Of a stretch of 64,000 nt of DNA, positions 53,257-64,000 are shown piece by piece. The stretch's first letter is position 1. Every line of letters starts with the position of its first letter. The notes under the pieces are model-generated. The model ran no database searches. It was not told where the DNA came from and was given only the letters and a program-made list of their open reading frames with translations. The translations under genes and the position numbers were made by a program. This DNA comes from Gymnothorax reevesii (taxonomy: Eukaryota; Chordata; Actinopteri; Anguilliformes; Muraenidae): the NCBI GenBank assembly GCA_029721435.1, contig CM056586.1, forward strand, positions 71,591,607 through 71,655,606, in the 5' to 3' direction.

Positions 53257-54394
53257 CTGCTTTGATTTCCATACCATCCCTTCAACTTCCTGAGCCACCG
53301 GTGCTTGCAAAGAGAATGAAGGTCAAATAAGTTTCATCACAGAGGTTCACTTATCAGGGATTTTCTAACAAACAAAACATAACAGCGTGCCCTTCTCCCA
53401 ATTTACACAGGCTTAAGATGTCAGAATCCCATAAAAATGTGTATAATCCCAAGAGATTTTGAATATCCAACAAAAATCATCTTTTAAACTAGCTATGCTG
53501 ACAGGTTGTAACAAACTGCACAAGAGGGACCCAAAAACCATTGTGTAGTGAAGCCCTTGCTATCTGACCGACCCCCAGTTTACACCAGGTGTGTGTTTGG
53601 TCCATCTGTGCAGCTGATTTTAAATTTCTTTTAGTCAATGAGTGTGTTTACACCAGATCTGCGCATTGCATTTCTCATCCATCCCAGCTCCGGCAAAACA
53701 CTGCCGCGCTCAGCAGATATGCAAGATTTTTATTTTCGCCGGATGCCGCAGCACAAACGCAGCACTTCAGCGCAGCAGATCAATCGATACACAGACGTAA
53801 AATTTTAAACGTGGTTAATTTTCAAAATCTGTGTTGGCGCCAGTTTGTACTGTGGGCTGGGACAGCAACCGAAGTAAGAAAATATATGTAGGCTAAACTT
53901 TATCGACAGAACACTTTCCAAACAAATGACACACCCAACAAAAACAGGAAATTAAGGACATTTATGAATAGATGGGCTACTTATCCATGGTAGAAGCAAA
54001 AAATCTCGAAAAATAAACAAATTGAAGCAAGTCAATCATTCCTCAACCCTTTCGGTAAAGAACAAAGGCTGTTGCCTGTTTGTCGTTACACTCAGTTCAA
54101 CATGTATCATTTATCTCTGGCGATCGCGCGCGATTTTGTAATCATCACGAGATCTCGTCAGGCTCGCTCATTGGTCTCGCACCTGTAGTCGTTCGGCACT
54201 GTTACACATCAAAGACGCAGTCAGTGTAAATTGTGTCAGTGTAAACAGACAGCAATGCACGCGGCACGGCAGAGACGGACCGAACACGTATCTGGCGTAA
54301 ATCCCCGGTTAGCCTCTCTGGGGTAGTCTGTACACCCAGTGATGTTACTGACCTGTTCCAAATTAACCTAAATAGCTGTGAGATGCTCTGCCAT
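53257..54394. other. probable ZNF804A intron 1, no gene
   Basis: No coding motif. 54120-54300 is rich in CpG (CGCGCGCGAT, CACGCGGCACGGC) and may be an unmethylated or recently inserted stretch. Confidence 0.35.
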
Positions 54395-54850
54395 GTGTGG
54401 CTTTTTTAGCGCTTCGCGCTAAACGCGCGGCGGGGGATATAGTATTCAGCTCTGTCCGTACATCCGTCCGTCCCGAACATAGTCAGCACGATATCTCAAG
54501 AAGGAGTCAACCTATTTCAATTATTTTTGGCACCAACCCTCCTACTGGGAATGCGCAGACGCCAGTCGGTTTTGGTGACCAAACGGTGGGGAATATAGTC
54601 ACTTTAGTGACAAACTCTTGTTTTTTTTTGCACCATGCAACTTTTCCAGACTTTGCTGCCTGTCCTAACTTTTTTGAAACACGCAGTTAGCATCAAATTC
54701 AAACTGAGCAGATATTTTTCGAAAAGCAATAGTATTTCTCACTTTCACTGAATGTTGTTTTATGTTTGTTTTTTAATTTTCAATTAAATATAGGGTTTAA
54801 ATAATTCGCAAATCATTTTATTCTGTTTTTATTTACGTTTCGCTGTGCAT
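54395..54850. repeat. dispersed repeat followed by Tc1-like end
   Basis: 54395-54650 has the form of a fish repeat (TTAGCGCTTCGCGCTAAACG hairpin, CGTACATCCGTCCGTCC). From 54655, CCTAACTTTTTTGAAACACG to AATCATTTTATTCTGTTTTT and ATTTACG matches the terminal part of the Tc1 family at 11367-12977. Confidence 0.5.
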
Positions 54851-55616
54851 CCCAACTAGGATTGTGAATGAAGCATGAAGTGGCGCCCCCCAGCTGCAGT
54901 GTGAGGGACTGGAAGCACGAGACCCGGACTGACAGACAGAGGTGTGGACACACCTGAATCACCAGACCCCTGATTTTTGCTGATCTGTCTCTCCCACTGA
55001 TTCTCATGTGAGATGCAGTGCTCATGTCCTCCGGCTCTCTGCACAGGTTTGTTTGCTGTCAGTGTGTGGGAGGGGCTCTGCAGTATTTCACTGTAAGACA
55101 TTCATAAAGAAATCAGGGCTTGTGAATTTTTGTCCCAAGAGATTTATCTGTACACATATATTATTCATGATATTTTGATTTCCAGTGTATTTATACTGTG
55201 CCTCTGAACACTGAATCTTCATTATAGCGTTTGCTTTGAAACCGCCCAACAAAACCCCACCCCCTCCAGCTGAACCCAGCTGGTTCAATTGTGCTCCAAT
55301 TTTATTTTATTTTTTTATTATCAAATATTGATCTACACCAAACTGGGTATGAGAATATTTTTACCAGAGGCAGATCACATTTCAAATAGCTTTTTTTTTT
55401 TAAACTTGTGAGATATTCCAGATTCAAAGGACAGCCTTAACATAAAGACATGCTGATCCAATCACTTGAAAGGACCACCTTTGAAATACATTAAAGGGCT
55501 GTGGGAATATGGCCACACTCATTCAGATCCGTTTACAGTTATCTTTTGTTTTCCTTTACTCCCACGGCATGCAAACTGTCACCATGGTCATTGTGTATCA
55601 AAGTGAGGTCAGTCCC
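54851..55616. other. no recognised gene
   Basis: Short ORFs on both strands, no motif. Confidence 0.3.
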
Positions 55617-55623
55617 TCGCTCG

Positions 55624-55685
55624 CTCACTCACTCACTCACTCACTCACTCACTCACTCACTCACTCACTCACTCACTCACTCACA
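55624..55685. repeat. (CTCA)n microsatellite
   Basis: About 15 uninterrupted copies of the tetranucleotide CTCA/CACT. Confidence 0.97.
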
Positions 55686-58412
55686 CACAACGAGGTTAAG
55701 TGGGGACTCTTAGTGGGGACTCTTCGTGGGATGCACGCATGCGCATTATGCATTCTGGGTCTGCTCTGTGTCATGCTTGTTGAGGATAAAACCTTCGTTA
55801 TGTGTGATGTCAGGACAGATTGAGTGAATTGAATGATGACTGCCGTGACGTTGGCCCAATCCCAGTCTCCACACTACAACTTTAAGCCTTAAACCCTCAG
55901 GGTTTCTGCTGATGTCAGCAGGTAAGTAATGTCTGCCTGCAGGGCGCCAAAGAAGCCAAGGACACTAAATGTATAAATGGGAATGGGGCAGCATTTTGCC
56001 ATATATCACATTGCCTTGACAACTCCAAAACTTATAATGTACAATTGTGGGTTTTGGATTTTTTAAAAGTTTTATTTTTTTACTTTCTTCACAGCCAAGG
56101 AAGAACAAATGGCAATGACTACATGATTTGAGCTCTTGCCATACAGAGTGGATGAGAGGTCATGGGCAAATAATCAGTTTACTAACTTTTGCCAATACAA
56201 CATGATTATGCAAAAATGGAAAGAAATGGTTGATGAATGAGCTTTATTCGGAATATAAGTTCGCATTCCTCTCATTTTATGTGTTAGGGAAGTCAGTAAG
56301 TCACTCCTTCCATGTTCCATGTTTGTTTACTTGATTACATTTTATTTTTTCGCTTCTGGGCTTCTCCAGGTGGCCTTGTGTTTTAACAGCAACAGTAATT
56401 GTGGGTAATTCCCATGGGCAGACTCCACAGAAATGCAGACACATGGAAATTGTTCCTAAAGGGCTCAAAATAACTGTTAGAGAGCCCTCTAGCACTTGAC
56501 GATTTGATGGTGGAACAGCTGTAATCCCTCACGGACTTTGAGGGATCGCACCTCGAAGTCTGTGAATCTTGATAGTCGCGATTGGGCTACTGACTGACTG
56601 AAGCAAACCATCCTGAAACCGACCAGACCTCTTTCAAACCCGAGGCGAACCCTTTCAACCACCGTCTTTTAATCAATAACTGTCAATTCATTATGTAAGC
56701 CATTGATTAAATTAAGTTCTCAACTTATTATAATTAATTTTTATGCAACCTGAAAGAATTTAACCCGCAACTATTTAAGCCCATCATGATGCTACGCTTG
56801 TACATGCAGCAACATAGCCGAGCAAAGGTGTCAAAACAAAAGTTTTCCTTCAGATGAGTCTTTGAAAACTTTTACATTAATTATATAATGTACCGCTCAT
56901 GATTCACAAGAGCACATGACCATTAAAATTGAATTTCTGATCAGGGTACGGATTTTTACGGATCAAAGGCAATCAGACAGTTGGTTGCCCAGCTGACCCA
57001 AGTCCTATATACAAAATCATTCCCTTAATTTATTTAACAAGTAAGCAGACAAAATTTCTAGTGTTGATGGCAAGTTTGGCATTTGTGTTTGGAGAATTTG
57101 AAAAGAGTTACTCAGGAATTGCTCAGCACAATTGGCAGGGGGCGGTAGACACAGGAAATTAATTACTGTTTACTGAAAACCCACTTTTCTGAGATCAAAA
57201 TATACAACAAACATAAAGCATATTTATAATACTTGTTTTTTGTGTTATTCAGTTTTTCCAGTAATAAACTGAATGGGTTTTTGAAATCAGGCCTAATAAA
57301 TATATAGTGCTAACTTATTGACGGATTTCTCTGAAACTAAATACAACAAATGACGCACAATAAAACCAAATGTTTAAGTTCTGAACACATGCTAAACACT
57401 TTTCTGTAACACTTTTTAAACATTGTCACTGTGTTCAGATTCAGTTTCAAAGTGTATTCAACAAATCTGCAAAACCTTGATTGCAACTTCCAATAAACAT
57501 CAGTGTTTTATGAGAACACCTATTTAGAAAAATAATCACCAGGCAATTTAGCTTTTACCCGCTGGTGTTTAGATCATTAACATGTCACATGTCCCACAGT
57601 TTTACAGGGTGTGGCACTGAGGGACCTATTAGGACAGAGATCATCAGCTTGGTTCTTAAGGGCTAAGAAGTGCTGATCCTCAGCATTACCCTTACCTAAC
57701 GGTCAGGTGTAAAGACAGGCCAATCAGAGGCACTGTTCGTTATGTTCATTGGGTATTTGCCAGGTAAAAGAGGGAAACTGGGCTAGATTTGGATCTGTAG
57801 GCTGGATTTTGGAACTACTGGCCCAGGAGGACCCAGTTTTGAACATTTCCAGACTCTCGTAACAGCCGCGGAAGTGGCGATGCCAAATAAATCTGCCGAT
57901 TGGCACAAAGAAATCTATGCTCCCCTGGCACCCCTGCTGTGCCACTGTTACAATATGATTGTTTCATGAATATCTTTTATGTTATGATGATAGTATTAAC
58001 GACATTTATGGAGAGCTTCGGAATTTCACCATGTTTGTAAAATAAATTTTATAATTATTCAAATAATCAACCTTTAAAACCTCATTTCTATGAGAGCAAG
58101 AATGACAAGTGACATACTGAATCATCAGTATTTCTGTTTACTTATAAAAGCACATTTCCGCAGTCCTTATTATAGATCTGCTTTAATAAGCTTTAATATA
58201 GGCATCTTAATGATGCCATAATTGCAATTGAAGCACCTATTATTAAAACCCCATAAGTCACACTTGACTTGACTTGTGGGGTCTTAGTAATCAGTGCTTC
58301 AATTTTATCTTGAATGTGTAACTGTACATTGAATATTCATAATGAGGTTTATGTCATAGAATTATTAAAAAGATGGGAGTTCCAGTATTTGAAATGGAGG
58401 TTTGAGCCCCTG
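55686..58412. other. 2.7 kb without a recognised gene
   Basis: No exon, transposon end or RNA gene identified. The 73-residue minus-strand ORF at 57724-57945 lies in moderately GC-rich sequence but matches nothing known to me. Confidence 0.35.
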
Positions 58413-58880
58413 TGTGATGTGAATATAGGCCACTAGATGGTTGTATTTACCTTTTTTTGTTAAGCCCAGACTGGAGCTAGGTTTGGACACGTTCTGGGCA
58501 TGTCTGGGGCAAGTCCCAGAAAATTTTAAAAAAGAGGTCTAAATGTGGGTGGGGTCTGCAAAAGAGTATATAAAGGGGAGAATTGACACAGTAAAGTAGT
58601 AGGAGAAATTGCAAGGAGAAGGATACATGTGACCAGACCTGCCATTTCTGTTCAAGACCTGTGAAGCTTTTAGTGGATTTTTGCCTGTGTTGGAGCATTC
58701 TCCTCACCCAGGACATCACCAAGCAACCCCCCAAAGGGACTGTAAATATTTCTGTTTATGTATACAATCAATCTTGGTCTGTAGAGTAGAGTAGTTTGTT
58801 GTTAGTTACCTTTGTTTAATTAAATGTTTTAGTTTTAAAATTTTTGTCTGTCATCCTTTGCTGTCATAAATGTCACAACA
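58413..58880 (+). mobile_element. LTR, second copy of the 25824 family
   Basis: Starts TGTGATGTG, ends CACAACA; TATA box TATATAAAGG near 58567; TGGGGCCATAACA three bases beyond the end. Extended similarity to 25824-26245, with an extra segment near 58745-58800. No internal coding region follows. Confidence 0.7.
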
Positions 58881-59384
58881 AATTGGGGCCATAACACCTG
58901 TCACACTGTGACGACTTCGGAGGGCGAATTCCTGCGAACTAGAAAAAGTAAAAAAATCTTGGCAATTCGCATTGGGCTCGTGGTGGATTCTTCCTAATTC
59001 GCCGGCATTCTTGGCCAGTCTCAGAGGGGCTACGACTGTTTTGAAATGTACAAAACATTTGCGGTCCAAGCACGATTTATTTTTCATCGTACTGCAGTCC
59101 TACTGCATTCTTGAAGCCAGTCATGGCGATTTGCATATATTTTTGAACATTCTTAGGGGGTCGTAGTGAGGCGTTGGAGCAAGAATGACCACGACCAATC
59201 ACAACAATTTGACGGTTGGATTTTGAAGTTGGCGCATGTTGTAGGTGAACCTACGAAGAAGGAAGAATAGGCACGTATGTTATACGCCTGCCCTACGTAC
59301 TCACTACATATGCACCACGAATGGTCAAATTGTGAGACTTCAGTTGCGTTGAGATTTTGACAAATGTAAACCCATGTGTGGATG

Positions 59385-59636
59385 AAACCTGTGTCGCTGA
59401 ACCCCCTGAAACCCGTGTCACTGAACCCACTGAAACCCGTGTCACTGAACCCCCTGAAACCCATGTCACTGAACCCCCTGAAACCCGTGTCACTGAACCC
59501 CCTGAAACCCATGTCACTGAACCCCCTGAAACCCGTATTGCTGAACCCCCTGAAACCCGTGTCACTGAACCCGCTGAAACCCGAGTCACTGAACCCCCTG
59601 AAAAGCGTGTCAATGAACCCCCTGAAACCCGTGTTT
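59385..59636. repeat. minisatellite, 24-bp unit, about 10 copies
   Basis: The unit is CTGAAACCCGTGTCACTGAACCCC. It keeps frames open on both strands (EPPETRVT on plus, GGSVTRVS on minus). No promoter, splice or family evidence for a protein. Confidence 0.93.
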
Positions 59637-60839
59637 CAAGGTCAAGGTCATCACAAATGTCAAAATGTTTTTTTGCGATTATTTTCTTCAAATTCATCAA
59701 TTGGCTTCCAAAGCCTACATGTGCATCTTTAAATTCTGCTCCCAACCATATGCTACATGACGGGGTAGCTTTGATAGGCTCCGTAGCGGTTGTGGGTTAA
59801 ATTTCAAGGGAGTCAAGGTTATTGGTGAAAATAATCAATTTCCCATTGTAACTCAAAAATGGTTGCAGATAGATAGATGTTTATTATTATGACCTCATAG
59901 GAACTCCTGCGTGGGTTTTTATTTGACACCATGATTTTTGACCTTGAGTGACCTTGAAAGGCCAAACTGACGGTCATGGATTTTCAAAGGACAACAAGTT
60001 GAAAACAGTTAAGGTCACACTTGCTATATTGAGTCGGTATGAAAAGCATTAAAATAAGTGCTGGTGGGCAAGGCTTGTTTTGCCTGGCAATACTTGTTAT
60101 GATTTTATTCTGAAACAAATCAAGCAATTTTGAAGACCTTTACAGCCTCACTGCCCACTCGAGTTGTCGGTGTATTAGCCAAATTTCCGGGGAAAACACT
60201 GGAAGACAGTTCTATTCATTCAAGTTCTGTGTCTGTGATGTTTGATGAGCTCCATGAGTTCTGACTCTTTGAAACACACATTGATGTTTAATGCAGTCAC
60301 TAATGAGGATAGGAAAGTGGCTCATCACTCCATGATCCAATAAACAATAAATGCTATTAAAATTAAATTGACCATTCATTCTACTAATTAGTCTTGGCCA
60401 GTGAGGGAATCAATTTTTGGTTCCTAATAAAGCGAAGCAAACTGTTAGAGTATTTGTTAGAGTATTGGAGCTTCATAAGGTGAGATTACCGAAGGCATTT
60501 CATAAATCTGATGGCACATTACCGCATCTAGGTTTGGCTGACTGCAGTATTTATTTTCTAGACATGCCAGCTCCTGGCAGACGCCATGTTCAGTTTCCAC
60601 AGTCACACCAGGTGCTTCTCAACACTCTTTGGCCAGAAATGTGGTGTCTCCGCTCCTTTAATTCTCTCCCTGTTCTCTGGCCTCATTTTTCAGTGCCCTG
60701 TTTTCTCATGAGGCATTTTTACTCATTTAGCTGGGTTTTCTTCACATAAGCGGTGCATACGTTCAGCACGTCTGATTGGCCGGATCATTTTCTCTATAGT
60801 GGGGGTGGAGTCAGTGTCAAATGACAAGGAAACTTTGTT
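59637..60839. other. repeat-like, no gene
   Basis: 59640-60110 carries GACCTTGAGTGACCTTGAAA-type words found in fish dispersed repeats. 60417-60749 holds a 110-residue ORF with no recognised motif. Confidence 0.35.
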
Positions 60840-61082
60840 ACATTGTATTTTACTGCCAACAATATGTCTATTAATCATTTAAATCAAAAGAATTGTACTG
60901 TCGCTGAAATAAGCCAGTCGGTAGATTGGCGTACTCAATGTCATTTAAGCATTAGGTTTTGCTGGGGATCCTGTCGGTGCCCCCCACTGAGTTGTTCTAC
61001 AGTTCTACACTTCAAGCAGATCCAAAATTTGCAGTCAAAATAATGAAAACTGACACTGTCCAAATACTTATGGCCCTAACTG
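60840..61082. mobile_element. Tc1-like right-end relic
   Basis: Ends CTGTCCAAATACTTATGGCC then CTAACTG next to TA, the usual terminal text of a fish Tc1 family. The matching left end was not found. Confidence 0.5.
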
Positions 61083-62610
61083 TAGGTGTTGGACAGCCTT
61101 TTTCCCCTCAATGAACGCCACGATCATTTTATGTTGAGTTTTCCCATATGCTCCTTATATTACATTTTTTAGGAAGATCTGAAACCACTGAGTGTTAAAA
61201 TATGCAGAAGCACAGGAGTGGAGGGTAAATACTGGCTCAAGCCACTGTACACACTGAAGTTATACAGTGTGTTGGGCTGAAGGTAGACGCACAGCAAAAT
61301 ACATCAATAAATATATTAATGTATGTAATTAAATTATAAAACAAAGAATATACAGACCACATCAGCAGGGCATGACTTATTCCACGGCCTCGTGGCAATT
61401 GCCGTGGTTGCTCTCCTGTGTGGCCGTGATGACCGACTACCCAAATGGTCAGTTTGGCTTGTCCTTTTTTCAAGTGGCCGTGGTGCCCAAAAATTACCCT
61501 AAGTGACGATTTTCGACTCGGCTCCGGTCATCTCGCTCTGCTGGACTTCTGAGCACTTTGTGAAACTAACGACACGCCCACGCACTCATGAATACGGCGA
61601 GGTTGTGTGAGGTTGGTATCCAACAATCATGCCTCCTTCTGGCTTGAGAAAAATCAGCTCACATTATGTTTTAAGCACAAGCAATTAAATACTGCCGGTG
61701 TCAAGTATAGTTGTGTTTTTGGGTTGGGTGAAAACGGTGGCTGTGTAACTTTCCTCGACAGAAACTAAACTTTGAGAGCGAGCTGGAGAGAGCATTCGCT
61801 AACAACGTTAGCCTGTGCAGAGCGTCCAGTGTCGTGCCAGACTGCTCAGCAGTAGCAGTCCATCGGCAGTAACAAAGGCCATCCTCAACTTTCAATGCTT
61901 GATCACCAAAACCTCTCGCAGTTTACTTTTCCCAGTTACCTACAGTTGCTCAGACTAATTTGTAGAATGACAGCATTTAATTTATTTGCATTTATTTAAT
62001 CTATGTTATACATTCCACCGTAAAATTGAAGCGTTTTCTTCCACACATAAATGAAAACGTAAAATATCAATATGTCTTCATAATTTTGTCGTTCATGAGG
62101 CTTGTGAAACAGCAAAGATTTGCTTAAGTTATTTTGCCAGACTCATTAAGTAATAAGCCCCGAGAATCCATTCTATATTCTGAACGTAGTCATAGCTAAA
62201 GGGCATTGTCTGGCATGATGCACAGCTGAGTGACCACTGTAAGGATGGCAAAAATAAATGCTGCGAAGTCAACGAAAGTTTTGGATTTTTGCATTTATGT
62301 TATCATCCTTACAATACCAATTATATAAATGATGGCAATAGGCATTCACTTTTTCGTTATCATCATTCGATATCATTCGTTATCATATATTGGTCATATA
62401 TTGGTCTTGATTAGTCTGTCCATAAATTGCGGCAAGTTAAATTGTTTTCTTATTTAACTTCAAGCAATTTATCGACAGAAAAATCAAGACCAATCTAGAA
62501 GTGGAAACTCCATTTATTTTTGGTAGATTGTTTGTTAGACTGTTTAACATTAATTGCAATGTTTCTCCTTAGTTTTGACTGATTATACATGTTTTTTGGG
62601 ATTCATTGTG
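61083..62610. other. no recognised gene
   Basis: Short ORFs without motifs; a small inverted repeat CCACGGC/GCCGTGG at 61382-61407. Confidence 0.35.
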
Positions 62611-62870
62611 GATGAATTGCCTTGGTCATGTGATGTTATGCTGTTATGGAAACACCATTGCAAGGTGATGACATCATAATAGTGCATAGTTCACTTTGGC
62701 TGTGTGACTGAGTCATTGCCATGTGACATTTGTTAAGGAAACACTATAGCAACGTGATGACATCATGATGGTGCACTTGATGACATCATAATGGTGCATT
62801 GTTCACTTTGGGTCACGTGACCCAGAGTCATTTCCAGGCCATTGTTCACTCTAATAAGGTCATGTGACAT
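62611..62870. repeat. degenerate tandem repeat
   Basis: The sentence GTCATGTGAxxT ... GGAAACAC ... GTGATGACATCATAATGGTG ... GTTCACTTTGGGT recurs at about 62626, 62720 and 62790, with GATGACATCATGATGGTGCA doubled at 62756 and 62780. Copies are imperfect. Confidence 0.7.
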
Positions 62871-63882
62871 CTTGCTCTCTTGTTCCCAGTGCAAGCAACG
62901 AGATTTATAAGGTAGCAACGTGATTCTCAGTCAATTTTATCAAAAACCACTTATTTCTCAAAAAGTATTGGTCCTATCAACTTGCCGTTTTTGCGAGGGT
63001 TTTCATTGACCCAAAATATATAATTACACTCAATGGCAAACATCAGCTCCGCACGGTTTTCCACTGATTGGCCGGACACGCACGCACGCACACACACAGA
63101 GTCCACTTTGCTTTTATGATAACAATTTAAAAAATTAATAAAATATTGGTTTTCAATGCACTCCTAATTATTGATTTATACTGTTTTATCTACATACAAT
63201 GTCATTATCACTTATTTTTCTTGAAAATTACTTTGGTTTTGGCCTTTGGTGCCCTACATTTTGGCTGTGATGCCCTAATTTTAAAAGGCCAAGTGGCTTT
63301 GCCCTAAAAATAACTAAATTTGAGGCCTGCATCAATTACTAATGTGTTATAGAAAGCAATGGCTCCAAAGTTAAAGAAGGCAATAAAACAAGAGCAAAAA
63401 AAAAGAAAAGAAAATCTGCCAGCTGAGTCTGCAGGAAGCTGCAGGAAGTGACAGAGAGAAATGTCGGCCGTGTCTGAGACATGCAGTGGGGCTTCCCTTC
63501 TTGAATTTTGAAAGTTCACTCATAGAGGTTCCTGAGCCACTGACTGACAGTTACTGACAGAGGGCACATTGTTCAGATCGGCTTGAAACTCTTTCCACGG
63601 TAGAGCACATTATAATTGCCTTGGTGTGCCGTCGCCGCCGCGCAATCTGTCGTGCAGCAGGTGGCAGCTGAGAACAGTGGGTGTGCGCCACAGCACACCG
63701 CGAGCTTGAAGGACATATGCTCTGGACTGCAAACAGGAATGTATAGGCATTCTTTCACAACATTGTCTTGTTTCTTCTCATTTCTGTTTAGGACACTGTT
63801 CCCAGTCATAATTATTTACCAAGATTTCCATTCTTACCATCTGCGGCTGAGGTATTTCAGTAAAATATTAGGGAGGGAAATA
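62871..63882. other. no recognised gene
   Basis: Includes a short CACG/CA-rich tract at 63078-63100. Nothing else. Confidence 0.35.
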
Positions 63883-64000
63883 CACTGATGAGCCAAACTA
63901 TTATGACCAGCCACAGATGAAGAAAATACCACTGACTATCTCATGGCAACGGTGCATGTTAATGTCCGTGAATGAGCTTAAATGGTAGGCGAACAGTCAG
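63883..64000 (+). mobile_element. start of a Tc1-like element, cut by window end
   Basis: After TA comes CACTGATGAGCCAAACTATT and ATGACCAGCC, then ACCACTGACTATCTC and GCGAACAGTCAG, the 5' end and leader of a well-known teleost Tc1 family. The transposase would lie beyond the window. Confidence 0.75.

Noticed and set aside
52402..53310. 302-residue minus-strand ORF of TKPSTTPD repeats, and the 325-residue plus-strand ORF over the same DNA
   Set aside because: Both exist only because a 24-bp unit without stops is repeated; they overlap each other, and there is no splice frame, start context or family match.
59357..59800. EPPETRVT-repeat ORF
   Set aside because: Same reason: a 24-bp tandem repeat with open frames on both strands.
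51400..64000. ZNF804A exon 1 within the window
   Set aside because: I looked for sequence encoding the conserved CYY-VISSTHL and GVFRGPL segments on the minus strand and found none; it is probably further right.

Overview
The window looks like nuclear genomic DNA of a teleost fish. It is AT-rich and gene-poor, and it is crowded with the repeats typical of fish genomes: Tc1-like DNA transposons at every stage of decay, short inverted-repeat elements, tRNA-type SINE heads, LINE tails, LTR remnants and expanded minisatellites. No bacterial, organellar or CRISPR-type feature was seen.

One conventional protein gene is present, on the minus strand: the fish ortholog of ZNF804A. Three coding exons can be read: exon 2 (51195-51338, the C2H2 zinc finger), exon 3 (44399-44529, a basic helix-like stretch) and the very large last exon (37905-41064). 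Splice sites and phases agree (phase 0 between exons 2 and 3, phase 2 between 3 and 4). Joined, they encode about 1,144 residues. The short first exon was not found and probably lies beyond the right edge, so 51339-64000 would be intron 1.

Layout: 1-5 kb holds Tc1 and L1-like relics. 5-9 kb holds two half copies of a TTAA-flanked MITE, an unassigned tract with a perfect E-box palindrome, and apparently single-copy DNA. 9-13 kb holds two complete Tc1-like elements with intact ends and TA target sites; one transposase has two stops and a frameshift, the other a single frameshift. 13-18 kb has no recognised gene. 18.5-21.6 kb is a 3.1-kb minisatellite of an 11-bp G-rich unit. 22-36 kb is a mosaic of SINE, LINE, LTR, hAT-like and Tc1 relics, plus a 185-bp hairpin. 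36-51.3 kb is ZNF804A with its probable 3' UTR and two introns, which contain three well-delimited TIR elements or LTRs. 51.3-64 kb (probable intron 1) contains a 24-bp minisatellite open on both strands, a second 24-bp minisatellite, an LTR, a tetranucleotide array and the start of another Tc1 element at the right edge.

No multi-gene system was found. The most unusual structures are the G-rich 11-bp array, which resembles mammalian immunoglobulin switch DNA in composition, and a six-copy piggyBac-like MITE family, one copy of which lies in the probable ZNF804A 3' UTR and carries polyadenylation signals. Family assignments were made by reading motifs and recalling known families; no database search was run.
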